Notes: generated by a model not told the origin, from the letters alone. Counted from the stretch's first letter, positions 27,075 to 36,033 are shown. The stretch is DNA of 64,000 bases from an uncultured Kordiimonas sp. (GCA_947503625.1 CANNEK010000001.1:800152-864151), one strand, 5' to 3'. Made by a program: numbers and translations.

Positions 27075-29480
27075 CTAATAGCTCTTGCCGCCTTCGTTGG
27101 CATCACCGTATGGCACCCATATGTTTTTCACTTCAGATGCACGTTCCATCATCGTGCGTGCTCCAAACTGCTGGTTACTGGTGAAGTCATAGGCTTTACC
27201 ATAGTTGACCCAGGTGCGTTTCATGTTTTCCGCAGCCTCGCGTTCAATCGCGGCAGAACCGTCACGGCTGCCGAAGTACCACAGCGCATCAACGCCGTAA
27301 TGCCTGGCCATCGGGGCCGCCATTTCATCGCGGCTGCCTGTCACAATGTTAACGACACCGCCGGGCACGTCCGACGTTTCCAGTATCTGGTAAAAATCTG
27401 TTGCCAACAATGGATAGCGCACTGAGGGTATCACCACAGTCGTGTTGCCTGCCGCAATTGCAAAAGCGACAAGCGTTACAAACGCCAACAAGGGCGCTTC
27501 ATCAGGACACACAATGCCAACAGTACCAATCGCTTCATTCATCGCCAGCGCCACGCCGCGCATCGGAGGGCTGTGCACTAGGCCATCATGTTTGTCCGCC
27601 ATCGCCGCCGCCGCAAACAGTCGCTCAATCGAAAGCTCAACTTCGCGCGATGCAGCCTTCGCCGACGCGCCGGTTAGCTCCATCAGGCGTTTTTCAAACT
27701 CGCCAGACCGATAGCCAAGATTTTCGGCGATAAAATACAGGATCTGCGCTTTTGAGTGACTGGCAGTTTTAGCCCAAGCAGCCGCCTTGCCCGCAGCTTC
27801 TACAGCGTTCCTGATATCCTTGTAATTGCCTGCGCCAACAAGGCCCGCATATGCGCCTTTGCTTGAGAGAACAGTAGTCGAGTCTCCACCATCCGGGCGC
27901 GCCTGCTTGCCGCCAATATACATCTTCGCCGTCTGATCAACGCCGGGCAGACCGGTCTTCGCTTTTGCGGCTTTTGCCTCCGGCACCAATAGCGGAGACC
28001 ATTCCTTTAGTGTTTTCTCGAACTTTGGTTTCAGGTACGCCAGCATCCCCTCGCGGCCACCCTCGCGGCCAAAACCGCTTTCCCGGTAGCCGCCAAATCC
28101 TACCGCAGCATCAAACATGTTGGTGCCATTAATCCAGATAACACCTGCCTTCAATGCCGGGGCAACCTCAAGCGCCCGGCTGATGCTTTCGCTCCAGATA
28201 CTGCCCGCAAGGCCATACCGGGTGTTGTTCGCTAATCCTACCGCCTCGCTTTGCGTTCGGAAGGTAATGGCCGTTAGTACCGGCCCGAACACTTCTTCTT
28301 TGAACAATGTGTTGTCAGTGCCCACACCCGTTACCAGCGTAGGCGGGTAGAAAGAGCCCTTGTCTGGCATGGGGCAGCTGGCCTGAAAAATCTCTGCGCC
28401 TTCGTCGGCACCTTTTTTAACCAGGGCTTCAATGCGATCCTTTTGAACCGTATCGACCACGGCGCCAATATCAATGCACTTGTCAAGGCTATCACCAATC
28501 CGAAGCTTGCCCATTCGCGCCTTCAGCTTGGCAAAAAAGGCGTCTGCAATGCCTTCCTGAACCAGCAGGCGCGACCCGGCACAGCATACTTCGCCCTGAT
28601 TAAACCAGATTGCGTCAACAATGCCTTCCACCGCACCGTCCAGATCCGCGTCTTCAAACACAATAAACGGTGACTTGCCACCCAACTCAAGGGTCAGTTT
28701 TTTCCCTGAACCAGCGATAGAGCGGCGGATTGTTTTGCCGACACCCGTCGATCCGGTGAAGGCAACCTTATCCACGTCAGCGTCCACCACCATGGCCCCG
28801 ACATCGCCCTTGCCCGTGATGATATTCACCACACCGTTCGGCAGCCCGGCTTCAACACAAAGCTCGGCGAACATCAGTGCTGTCAGCGACGTGAACTCAG
28901 CTGGCTTCATCACAACTGTATTGCCTGCCGCAAGCGCAGGAGCGATCTTCCACGCCATCATCAGCAGCGGGAAATTCCACGGGATTACCTGCCCTGCAAC
29001 GCCTACTGCTTCATGTTCAGGGAATTCATCTTCCAGCAATTGTGCCCAGCCAGCGTGATGATAAAAGTGGCGCGCAACCAGGGGGATATCAATGTCCCGG
29101 CTTTCCCGGATCGGTTTGCCGTTATCGAGCGATTCGACAACAGACAGGATACGGGAATGTTTCTGAACCAGCCGCGCCAGCGCATAGAGGTACCGGGCCC
29201 GCGCATGCCCGCCAATTTTCTCCCAAGCCCCCTGAGCCTTTCGAGCTGCCACAACCGCATCATCAACATCTTCCTGACGGGCTGACGTTAATGATGCCAA
29301 CTTCTCGCCAGAAGACGGCGAAAAGGTATCAAAATTTTCTGCCTCGGGCGGCTTTACCCACTCTCCGCCAATAAACAAACCAAAACTGTGGCCGTGGTTT
29401 GACAGCCACTCGTCAGCTTTTGCACGGCTCTCAACGGCAGGCCCATAATCCATGGTTTCAAACTTTTCGCTAACGCTCAT
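27075..29480 (-). CDS. Two-domain aldehyde dehydrogenase, ALDH16-like
   Basis: At 801 residues it is far longer than an ordinary aldehyde dehydrogenase (about 480). Residues about 30-490 form a complete catalytic unit: VIPWNFPLLMMAWKIAPALA, FTGSTGVGKTI, LELGGKSPFIVF (catalytic Glu) and NQGEVCCAGSRLL (catalytic Cys). Residues about 510-801 are a second, shorter ALDH-like unit (GGKQARPDGGDSTTV, TVGIVCPDEAPLLAFVTLV, GVVNIVTGSRDE) with no Cys/Glu active-site motifs. That plan matches the ALDH16 family, whose second domain is inactive and structural. It lies nine bases after deoC, so the probable job is oxidising the acetaldehyde made by DeoC to acetate. Confidence 0.85.
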   Translation of the reverse strand: MSVSEKFETMDYGPAVESRAKADEWLSNHGHSFGLFIGGEWVKPPEAENFDTFSPSSGEKLASLTSARQEDVDDAVVAARKAQGAWEKIGGHARARYLYALARLVQKHSRILSVVESLDNGKPIRESRDIDIPLVARHFYHHAGWAQLLEDEFPEHEAVGVAGQVIPWNFPLLMMAWKIAPALAAGNTVVMKPAEFTSLTALMFAELCVEAGLPNGVVNIITGKGDVGAMVVDADVDKVAFTGSTGVGKTIRRSIAGSGKKLTLELGGKSPFIVFEDADLDGAVEGIVDAIWFNQGEVCCAGSRLLVQEGIADAFFAKLKARMGKLRIGDSLDKCIDIGAVVDTVQKDRIEALVKKGADEGAEIFQASCPMPDKGSFYPPTLVTGVGTDNTLFKEEVFGPVLTAITFRTQSEAVGLANNTRYGLAGSIWSESISRALEVAPALKAGVIWINGTNMFDAAVGFGGYRESGFGREGGREGMLAYLKPKFEKTLKEWSPLLVPEAKAAKAKTGLPGVDQTAKMYIGGKQARPDGGDSTTVLSSKGAYAGLVGAGNYKDIRNAVEAAGKAAAWAKTASHSKAQILYFIAENLGYRSGEFEKRLMELTGASAKAASREVELSIERLFAAAAMADKHDGLVHSPPMRGVALAMNEAIGTVGIVCPDEAPLLAFVTLVAFAIAAGNTTVVIPSVRYPLLATDFYQILETSDVPGGVVNIVTGSRDEMAAPMARHYGVDALWYFGSRDGSAAIEREAAENMKRTWVNYGKAYDFTSNQQFGARTMMERASEVKNIWVPYGDANEGGKSY

Positions 29481-29489
29481 GATAGCCCC

Positions 29490-30446
29490 CTAACCCATCG
29501 GATGCCGATAAGCGACAGAATAGGCACCTGTCGCATGATACTCTAATTGCCGCTCGAGGTCACCGAGCAGGCTGGACGCACCAAACCGGAACAGTTCCGG
29601 CTCAAGCCAGTCGCGACCAAGCTCTTCCTTGACAAGCGCCAGATACAGCACTGCGTCTTTTGCCGTTTTGATGCCGCCTGCTGGTTTATACCCGACTTTC
29701 TGGCCGGTTTTCTCATGGAAATCCCTTATCTGGCGCATCATCACCAACGATACCGGCAAGGTTGCGTTCACACCTTCCATGCCAGTTGAAGTTTTGATGA
29801 AATCAGAACCTGCCATCATGGCTACCATGGATGCTTTGCCGACTTGCGTCAGATTGCCGTGCTCTCCGGTCGCCAGGATGGACTTCATCAATGCAGGGCC
29901 ACATGCTTCCTTGAAAGTCTTCACCTCATCATAGAGTGCCTGCCAGTTGCCGGTTAGTACATGCGCCCGCGTAACAACAATGTCGATCTCGCCTGCCCCG
30001 GCTGCGACTGATCGTTTGATTTCTTCAAGGCGTGTTTCCATGGGCGCAAGGCCAGCCGGGAAGCCAGTTGAAACAGCAGCCACTGGTACGCCGGAGCCAT
30101 CAAGGGCTGCAACCGCTTCTTCGACCATTTCGTGATAAACGCAAACCGCACCGGTGGTCAGCTGCATGTCGGCAAGACCAAAGGCTTCAAGAATATCAGC
30201 CCGAACCGGACGGCGGGCTTTACCGCACAACCGGCGCACGCGCCCGGGCGTATCATCACCAGCGAGGGTCGTCAGATCAATGCAGCTGATCGCCTTGAGC
30301 ATAAAAGCGATCTGGCTGTCTTTCTTCACGGCGCGCCTGCCACCCAACGACGACGTGCGGCGCTCGACGGCGCTTTTATTTACGCGAATGCCTTCAAGCC
30401 AGTCAGCATGAAAAGCAGTGCCCTGATTTATCAACATATCGCTCAC
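29490..30446 (-). CDS. deoC: Deoxyribose-phosphate aldolase
   Basis: DeoC cleaves deoxyribose-5-phosphate to glyceraldehyde-3-phosphate and acetaldehyde. The 318-residue protein is of the longer form also found in eukaryotes. Active-site parts are AISCIDLTTLAGDDT, EIDIVVTRAHVLTGNW, MKSILATGEHG, DFIKTSTGMEGVNA and VGYKPAGGIKTAKDA, the last carrying the Schiff-base lysine. The start is GTG 30446 with GAGGACGGGA upstream. A RutR-like operator lies 46-61 bases upstream, overlapping the end of the permease gene. The ALDH16-like gene follows directly. Confidence 0.94.
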   Translation of the reverse strand: MSDMLINQGTAFHADWLEGIRVNKSAVERRTSSLGGRRAVKKDSQIAFMLKAISCIDLTTLAGDDTPGRVRRLCGKARRPVRADILEAFGLADMQLTTGAVCVYHEMVEEAVAALDGSGVPVAAVSTGFPAGLAPMETRLEEIKRSVAAGAGEIDIVVTRAHVLTGNWQALYDEVKTFKEACGPALMKSILATGEHGNLTQVGKASMVAMMAGSDFIKTSTGMEGVNATLPVSLVMMRQIRDFHEKTGQKVGYKPAGGIKTAKDAVLYLALVKEELGRDWLEPELFRFGASSLLGDLERQLEYHATGAYSVAYRHPMG

Positions 30447-30491
30447 GATATCCCGTCCTCATTCAGCGTTTGAGCTGGTTAAACCTCAATA

Positions 30492-30507
30492 CTGACCCTT
30501 TGGTCAA
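30492..30507 (-). promoter_or_regulatory. RutR-like operator upstream of deoC
   Basis: Read on the minus strand, TTGACCAAAGGGTCAG matches 12 of 14 defined positions of the E. coli RutR consensus TTGACCANNTGGTCAA. It lies 46-61 bases before the deoC GTG and overlaps the last codons of the permease gene. TTGACC here could also be the -35 box of a deoC promoter with TTTAAC as -10 after 18 bases, so binding would block transcription. Confidence 0.55.
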
Positions 30508-32123
30508 GATTTGTCTGCTTCTACCGGGCTGTTTTTGCTCAGATTGAAGCCAAAAAGCATCAGCCCCGCGATCAGATACCCGGCAGCAAGACGATGAGGC
30601 AACAGCTCAAGGCCGCCAAGATCACCGATTGCCCAAGGCAGATACATGCCACCTGTCGGTGCAACGGAATGAATAATACCGACTTCGGTGCAAAGCGCCG
30701 CCACCAAGGCCGCCATTGCCGCCCGGACAAGCCTGTTGTCAATGATCCAGACTATCATGGCACCCCAGAGAATGCTTGTGAGGATATACCCTTTGGACAT
30801 AGCACCGAGCAGATTGTATCCGGCGATCCATTCGGCCCCCAGTGTTTGCTGAACCGCAACACCCAATTTGCCATAAAGCTCGGACACCTTGGTGAACGTG
30901 TAGTTCAGGATACCCGGCACAATCGCAAATAAAAGGGCTGGCGCATGGCGAACATCACCGCCTGTGAAAGCCAATCTCATGATATCACAGGCAACCACAA
31001 CCAGAATCGGTTTGAGTACAGCCGCCGGAATCATCTGAGATGCCAGCGCAATAACCCCAAGAAAACCGCCCACTGTAATGACACTCACGGCTCCGATAGC
31101 GTAGTTTGTGCGTGCGCCCATCCGCTTGTAGGTCGCATGACCAAAATAGGGCGTCGTCTGTACAACGCCGCCAAAAAGCGCACTAACGGCTGTTGCCACC
31201 GAATCGATGCGCACCACTTTGCTTGCGTCATACGTGTCACCGATTACCCGGGCACCCGCCACGACATTCACGCTGCTTGCAGCAATCAGCAAAGCGAAGG
31301 GCAGGATAATGCCAAGGTAGTTGGTAACATCACCGAACATGGCGAAAAGCCCGAGGACGCTGGGCTTGGGAACAGCAGCGACCAGTTCCGGGGCTTCCTT
31401 CACCACAAAACTCTCTCCGGCACCTGCAAACGCCAGTATGTAATAGAGGGTCGTGCCGCCAAGAATGGCGATAACAGCGCCCGGCATATTGAAAGGCAGT
31501 TTGTGCCCTGCAATGAGGGCATAGGCCATGATGATCAGCGACACTATGCCCACTTCAGGCAGTTCAAAAACACCGTATATTGCTTCAGCACCCAGCCAGA
31601 CTGTCGCGATTGCTGCCATTGCGCCAATCAGGGCCATCTGCGGTAATTCATGCTGCATGGCGCGCGCAAAGTATGAGAGGCCCATTTTTATAACAGCCAT
31701 CCACAGAGTGCTCGCCATCCCGATAACCCAGGCTTTTTCAGCAGCCTCGACGGCGCCGAGTGTCTCCAGGTTCGCGAGGTAAACCGGCCCCAAAATAAAG
31801 AAACACATGCCAAACACAGTTGGCAGATCAATCCCAAGAGGGATAGAGGTAATGGCTTCGTTCCCGGTTTCGCGTGCCGTTTTTCTGGCAAACCAGATGC
31901 AGACTACGTTACCAAACAGGATGCCTGCAATGGCCCCCGGAATAATGCGCCCGAAAACAATTTCTACCGGGAAACTGAAGGCCCCCAACAGAATGCCCGC
32001 CAATACGAACATGTTGACAACAACATCGAGAAAGAAGGCGAAGCCCGCATTAATATCTGCAGACATCTGCGATTCCGGCGGTGTTGCATCGGCAAACGCG
32101 TTCACGGATGGCTGATCTGACAT
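30504..32123 (-). CDS. NCS2/AzgA-like permease, probably for purines or related bases
   Basis: The 539-residue protein has about 12-13 membrane segments. It resembles the nucleobase-cation symporter-2 family in an AzgA-like arrangement: AITSIPLGIDLPTVFGMCFF early, FALLIAASSVNVVAGARVIG in the middle, and RIDSVATAVSALFGGVVQTT with YFGHATYKRMGARTNYAIGA, the region equivalent to the substrate-binding loop. Such carriers import xanthine, uracil, hypoxanthine or adenine with protons. GGGGGAGAAG precedes the ATG 32123. It stands between the exported adenosine deaminase and deoC, which favours a purine or nucleoside substrate; this is inference. Confidence 0.7.
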   Translation of the reverse strand: MSDQPSVNAFADATPPESQMSADINAGFAFFLDVVVNMFVLAGILLGAFSFPVEIVFGRIIPGAIAGILFGNVVCIWFARKTARETGNEAITSIPLGIDLPTVFGMCFFILGPVYLANLETLGAVEAAEKAWVIGMASTLWMAVIKMGLSYFARAMQHELPQMALIGAMAAIATVWLGAEAIYGVFELPEVGIVSLIIMAYALIAGHKLPFNMPGAVIAILGGTTLYYILAFAGAGESFVVKEAPELVAAVPKPSVLGLFAMFGDVTNYLGIILPFALLIAASSVNVVAGARVIGDTYDASKVVRIDSVATAVSALFGGVVQTTPYFGHATYKRMGARTNYAIGAVSVITVGGFLGVIALASQMIPAAVLKPILVVVACDIMRLAFTGGDVRHAPALLFAIVPGILNYTFTKVSELYGKLGVAVQQTLGAEWIAGYNLLGAMSKGYILTSILWGAMIVWIIDNRLVRAAMAALVAALCTEVGIIHSVAPTGGMYLPWAIGDLGGLELLPHRLAAGYLIAGLMLFGFNLSKNSPVEADKS

Positions 32124-32203
32124 TGACTTCTCCCCCGCCCGGTATTGGGCTTATCCCCTTTGCGCCTATCGCACACGCGGGGTTATTTTTCTATCAAATA
32201 TAT

Positions 32204-33748
32204 TTAGTTAAACGAATTACGGCGCTGCTCGGGTATTTTGAGCGTTGCTTCAAAATCCTTGAATTTCTGTTCCAGTTTCCACTGAAGAGTAGCCTTTTCG
32301 CTTTCGGTCAGAAACGCCTCACAAGCAGCAGATGCCCCGGTTGTTCCTTCAAGGTCACTCACACATACATCAGACTCCCAAAGGCTTTCGCCATCAAGGA
32401 AACTATAGGTCAGTGAATTTCTGGATACATGTCGAAGCTCGAAGTATGGCACATCATATGTTTGCGCGAGCCTTATGTATTCGTGGGTCAGGTCTATGCG
32501 TGAAACACCTTCATCATCCGTACTGATTGTATAGGGCACTTCCATGTCCCGGTAGAGCGTGATCGGATGGTTGGCACCCGCAACGCCGAGGATAACATCG
32601 TTACTGGTGAGGTTGATTTCGACGAGGATGCCATCCTCAACCATCTTTTCAAGGAGTTGCAGGTGATTGTCCTCATAGTCGATCGCAACGCCGTGACCGA
32701 TGCGTTTCGCGTGACCGATTTCGATGGCTTCTCGTATATGAAACCGCAGTTGCCGGGGCCTTACGATCCCGAGCGTTAACTCGCCGGCATGCAAGCTGAT
32801 GTTCTGGTGGCTGCGATTTGTATAAAGCTGGTCAAGCATACGCATATGCAGGCTGTAGTCCCTAAGCGCGATATAACCATCTTCTGGCGCAACCAGATTA
32901 AGCCCAACCACCTCAGGCGTTGTTTCCATTACAGACCAGCCCAGAATCATCTGCGCGTACACAACGGCAGGCTCGAATTCCCGCACGACCTGGTGCAGGA
33001 ATCGGATTGTCACATCGCAACCAACCTTCGGTCGGTCAGTGTCACAATTGAGTATGGCTCGCTTGCGAACTTCGGCCTCCCGGAGTTGCGTTTGGACATA
33101 CTCTGTCAGCGTATCGAGTTGCTGGCCAAAAGGACTATTAAGAAGAGCCTGATAATCCTTGATCGGATCGCCGGTCATTTCAACATCGTTAACAAGAGGG
33201 AAAAGTTGCGGCAGCACCACTGTTTCCATCAGTTCAAGATACAGAATATTCTGCTTGCCCGCGCGCTGCGCCACAGCAGCCAACTGATCACCCAGACGTT
33301 CTGCCTTGGCATTGATGCGGGCAAAAGTCGCGAAAAACTGATTGTGACCAGACCAGCCGTTAGTCGGAACATAGCTTCGAGTACTCAGCGCATTGATCAG
33401 CGCACGCCGACTGCCCTCGTCGCGCAAGGCATCTGCAGCGGTAATCCAGCCGTTGGCATCACAACCGCGGCCATCATCGAAACGAAGTGCCGGGACATAC
33501 ATGTCCGCGCACAGTCCATCCTCTGCAGCCCATTCAAGCCAGGTTTCCGCGTAAATAGCGCCCCGAAGATGGTTGTGGATATCACCGCCCTTTGGCAGGG
33601 CCTCAAATACAGGGCGGGTGCGGCCATTGTTCATGTGCCAATAAAGTGCGTCGCCAGCAACACGCGCCAGCCTGTCCGGGTCCTGCATCGCAGAAGCCGG
33701 AAACACCAAATATCCAAGCACAAGCAGTGTGCCTAAAAGTCTATGCAT
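32204..33748 (-). CDS. Exported adenosine deaminase (ADGF/ADA-like)
   Basis: The 514-residue protein belongs to the adenosine/AMP deaminase superfamily and has an N-terminal signal peptide (HRLLGTLLVLGYLVFPASA), so it should act in the periplasm or outside. Metal and substrate motifs are GDIHNHLRGAIYAETW (HxH), SLHAGELTLG, RIGHGVAID, INLTSNDVILGV and TISTDDEGVSR (Asp pair). The length and export signal resemble the adenosine deaminase growth factor type more than the cytoplasmic 330-residue Add. ATG 33748 is chosen because GAGGAT lies upstream and the signal peptide begins there; the frame is open to 33841. It would turn outside adenosine and deoxyadenosine into inosine forms. Confidence 0.85.
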   Translation of the reverse strand: MHRLLGTLLVLGYLVFPASAMQDPDRLARVAGDALYWHMNNGRTRPVFEALPKGGDIHNHLRGAIYAETWLEWAAEDGLCADMYVPALRFDDGRGCDANGWITAADALRDEGSRRALINALSTRSYVPTNGWSGHNQFFATFARINAKAERLGDQLAAVAQRAGKQNILYLELMETVVLPQLFPLVNDVEMTGDPIKDYQALLNSPFGQQLDTLTEYVQTQLREAEVRKRAILNCDTDRPKVGCDVTIRFLHQVVREFEPAVVYAQMILGWSVMETTPEVVGLNLVAPEDGYIALRDYSLHMRMLDQLYTNRSHQNISLHAGELTLGIVRPRQLRFHIREAIEIGHAKRIGHGVAIDYEDNHLQLLEKMVEDGILVEINLTSNDVILGVAGANHPITLYRDMEVPYTISTDDEGVSRIDLTHEYIRLAQTYDVPYFELRHVSRNSLTYSFLDGESLWESDVCVSDLEGTTGASAACEAFLTESEKATLQWKLEQKFKDFEATLKIPEQRRNSFN

Positions 33749-33787
33749 TAATTTATCCTCACATTTCCTACCGACACACTTGCCAAC

Positions 33788-33799
33788 AAGACCGGTCTT
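33788..33799. promoter_or_regulatory. 12-bp palindrome between adenosine deaminase and thymidine kinase genes
   Basis: AAGACCGGTCTT is a perfect palindrome about 40 bases before the adenosine deaminase start in a divergent promoter region. T residues follow on the plus strand. It may be an operator; the evidence is only symmetry and position. Confidence 0.25.
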
Positions 33800-33906
33800 T
33801 TTTAGGGTCCCGGTCAACAACGCCGGATAGCGCCTGAACATGAGCTCGCCTCACCCTTCGGCAGCCTAACCGAGCCAAATAAAAAAGAACATAGGGCAAT
33901 TCCATT

Positions 33907-34491
33907 ATGGCCAAGCTGTATTTCTATTATTCCGCCATGAATGCGGGCAAGTCGACAACCCTGCTGCAGTCCAGTTTCAACTATGAAGAACGCGGCATGC
34001 AAACCATGCTGTTCACCGCCGCAATCGACAATCGTTATGAAACCGGCAACATTTCGTCGCGCCTAGGCATCAAAAATGATGCGCACTTGTTCGAAAAAGG
34101 CAAAAATCTGCGAGAAAAAGTGGGAAAAGAGCTCGAAAAAAGAAAAGTCGACTGCATCCTGATCGATGAAGCCCAGTTTTTGACGCGTGACCATGTTTTT
34201 GAGCTGGCGTCGGTTGCGGACGAATTGTCTATCCCTGTACTTTGTTACGGGCTCAGAACGGATTTTCAGGCAAACCTCTTCGAAGGCAGCCAATGGCTTC
34301 TGGCAATCGCCGACGAAATCCAGGAGCTGAAAACCATTTGCCGCTGCGGCAGCAAGGCAACCATGAACCTTCGCATTGATGAAGAGGGCAACGCCGTGAA
34401 GGTTGGCGCCTCCATCGAGATCGGTGGCAACGACCGCTATATCGCGCTGTGCCGCAAACACTTCATGGAAAAACTGCGCGCGGCCGGTTGA
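33907..34491 (+). CDS. tdk: Thymidine kinase
   Basis: The 194-residue type II thymidine kinase phosphorylates thymidine and deoxyuridine. It has the P-loop [15 protein letters not shown] near the start, the lasso-domain base [17 protein letters not shown] with the catalytic Glu, [19 protein letters not shown], and zinc Cys in ICRCGSKA and ALCRKHF. It is divergent from the exported adenosine deaminase gene and completes salvage of thymidine, in competition with breakdown by DeoA. The stop lies three bases from the end of the convergent PepSY gene. Confidence 0.95.
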   Translation: MAKLYFYYSAMNAGKSTTLLQSSFNYEERGMQTMLFTAAIDNRYETGNISSRLGIKNDAHLFEKGKNLREKVGKELEKRKVDCILIDEAQFLTRDHVFELASVADELSIPVLCYGLRTDFQANLFEGSQWLLAIADEIQELKTICRCGSKATMNLRIDEEGNAVKVGASIEIGGNDRYIALCRKHFMEKLRAAG

Positions 34492-34494
34492 GGA

Positions 34495-35220
34495 TCATGC
34501 CGCCCCGCGCTTTTTTCGCTGCGGCCAAAACCTGAAATATAACAATATGATACCTGTTAGCACAAACAGAGTTGACGTGATAGTTGTGACGATCAGAAGC
34601 GGGTTGTTGAAATCCTCGCGTTCATCATAATCCATGATGTGAAGCATCCAGAAAAAGTCGAATACCCGCCAATAGTCGTTGCGGCGCGCAAGCACACGGC
34701 CTGTGTCCGGCGACACATAGAGACGCGTGCCGTCCGGGTCATCAAGCGTCACCTGCCACACAGGCAGTGTGCGGCGAAAGTCCCCCGGTTCTTCCGTGAG
34801 CCACTCGGTTGCAAGCACCGCGACATCTGCATCGGCCACCCTGTAGGAAAAGTCGTTCAGCGCAACTTTAGCGGCGAGCCCCGCGTCAATCGGCGAGAGG
34901 AGAGCCGCGGTTTCAGCATGATAGATCAGGGTTTTAGCCTTCAAATCAGTGACTTGCAGCACAGGGATGCCGGCAACCTGACGCGCAGTGATCGAGCGCA
35001 CACTATTGAGCTCTTGCCGACTACCCAGCAATGCGACCTGCTCCAAAGTGGCAGATGCCGGGGCCTGCTCCGCCATGCTGCGTTCACCGCGCACCAGATC
35101 AAGCGGCAGCACGGTCATCACCAGCCCGCCAACGAACCAGAATACAATCTGGATACCAACCAAAAGCCCCATCCAGTTGTGCAGCGAGAGCGCAACCCGC
35201 CTGACCTTCATTCCATTCAT
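34495..35220 (-). CDS. PepSY-domain membrane protein
   Basis: The 241-residue protein has one membrane helix near the start (HNWMGLLVGIQIVFWFVGGL), a periplasmic part with two PepSY-like segments (SITARQVAGIPVLQVTDLK and WQVTLDDPDGTRLYVSPDTG), and a second helix near the end (LLIVTTITSTLFVLTGIILL). PepSY membrane proteins often stand next to TonB-dependent metal or siderophore receptors, some as reductases. ATG 35220 is chosen because GGAGAT lies upstream; the frame is open to 35280. It begins the proposed metal-uptake island. Its exact job is unknown. Confidence 0.75.
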   Translation of the reverse strand: MNGMKVRRVALSLHNWMGLLVGIQIVFWFVGGLVMTVLPLDLVRGERSMAEQAPASATLEQVALLGSRQELNSVRSITARQVAGIPVLQVTDLKAKTLIYHAETAALLSPIDAGLAAKVALNDFSYRVADADVAVLATEWLTEEPGDFRRTLPVWQVTLDDPDGTRLYVSPDTGRVLARRNDYWRVFDFFWMLHIMDYDEREDFNNPLLIVTTITSTLFVLTGIILLYFRFWPQRKKRGAA

Positions 35221-35536
35221 GATTTCATCTCCACTGACCGGCTGCAGCCCTATCACAAAATAATTTCCTTGTGAGCGCAATAATTTGTCGCACCATCCGG
35301 GAGGTTTGCCAATTCAGCCTGTTGAGCACACTTGTCCATGTGACCTGAGCAGCCCTTTGCCGCACATCTGATCGAAACAACTCACCGCAGCCAAAAATGC
35401 GATGAACCGTTTGGTAATGTAGACAGTTTAATGTGGTGGGTCTGGCGTGCGCCAGTTTTCTCGGGTAGCATGACGGTGTTGGGCTAACAGGCTTTGATAC
35501 GTCTGCAGGCCTTGGGGCAAGGGCATTTTGAAGACA
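35221..35536. other. 316-base divergent region between the PepSY and DUF2946-like genes
   Basis: The region should hold two divergent promoters. One short terminator-like hairpin is visible on the plus strand: CTGGC (35442-35446) and GCCAG (35451-35455) followed by TTTT. It lies in what would be the leader of the DUF2946-like gene and might be an attenuator. No convincing metal-regulator box was found. Confidence 0.3.
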
Positions 35537-35836
35537 ATGGGAACAAGGCAAAACAGCGGTTACAAAGTCGCCCGTGCGGTCACGTTGCTGGCTTGGCTGA
35601 TGCTGCTTGGCCAAACGGTTGCACACGCTGGCGACCTTAGCCATGCTAATGTGCCTTCCCATCACTGTGTAGTCTGTTCCGCGGGCGCGTTTGATGACGA
35701 TATCGACACACCAACCTCGGCTCCCGTACTCGCTGCGCCAGCAACAACAGCAACTGCTGCGCTGCCCCAAAGCACACCATTTACGTCTGGCATTCCAGCC
35801 AAAAGCACGTCCGCCCGGGCGCCTCCACGCAATTGA
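35537..35836 (+). CDS. Small exported DUF2946-like protein
   Basis: This 99-residue protein has a signal sequence (ARAVTLLAWLMLLGQTVAHA) followed by a short mature part with PSHHCVVCSAGAFDDD and a C-terminal SARAPPRN. The HCxxC motif with a terminal R-A-P-P tract is typical of DUF2946-type small proteins, often found beside metal-related TonB receptors. A paralogue with the same plan (CDICTVSSGIFD and ARAPPQTH) lies at 44218-44538. The cysteines and histidines could bind a metal, but no function is established. ATG 35537 is chosen; TTG 35528 with AAGGG upstream is an alternative. A strong hairpin follows the gene. Confidence 0.6.
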   Translation: MGTRQNSGYKVARAVTLLAWLMLLGQTVAHAGDLSHANVPSHHCVVCSAGAFDDDIDTPTSAPVLAAPATTATAALPQSTPFTSGIPAKSTSARAPPRN

Positions 35837-35877
35837 GCAGCCGCGCTCATCAGGTGAAAACTGTATCTGACAATCCT

Positions 35878-35909
35878 TGAAGACCATCCGCCAGGCGCGG
35901 AGGTCTTCA
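35878..35909 (+). terminator. Strong hairpin after the DUF2946-like gene
   Basis: TGAAGACC (35878-35885) plus TCCGC (35887-35891) pair with GCGGA (35897-35901) plus GGTCTTCA (35902-35909), with one bulged A and a five-base loop. The following bases are moderately T-rich. Confidence 0.6.
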
Positions 35910-36033
35910 TTAAGTCGTCATTTCATTTTCGTCACTTATGCCCGAGCGCGCTTAGGCGGGTCCTGCATGCCCTGACGCGGGCGAGCACTGCCTGTCTTCC
36001 CCCAGCTAAACTTGTCTAAAAGTGGAGGACATC

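Noticed and set aside
35400-35530. Possible cobalamin-type riboswitch before the DUF2946-like gene, because of G/C-rich hairpins and a nearby metal receptor
   Set aside because: The conserved B12-box sequence was not found; only a short terminator-like hairpin is present.
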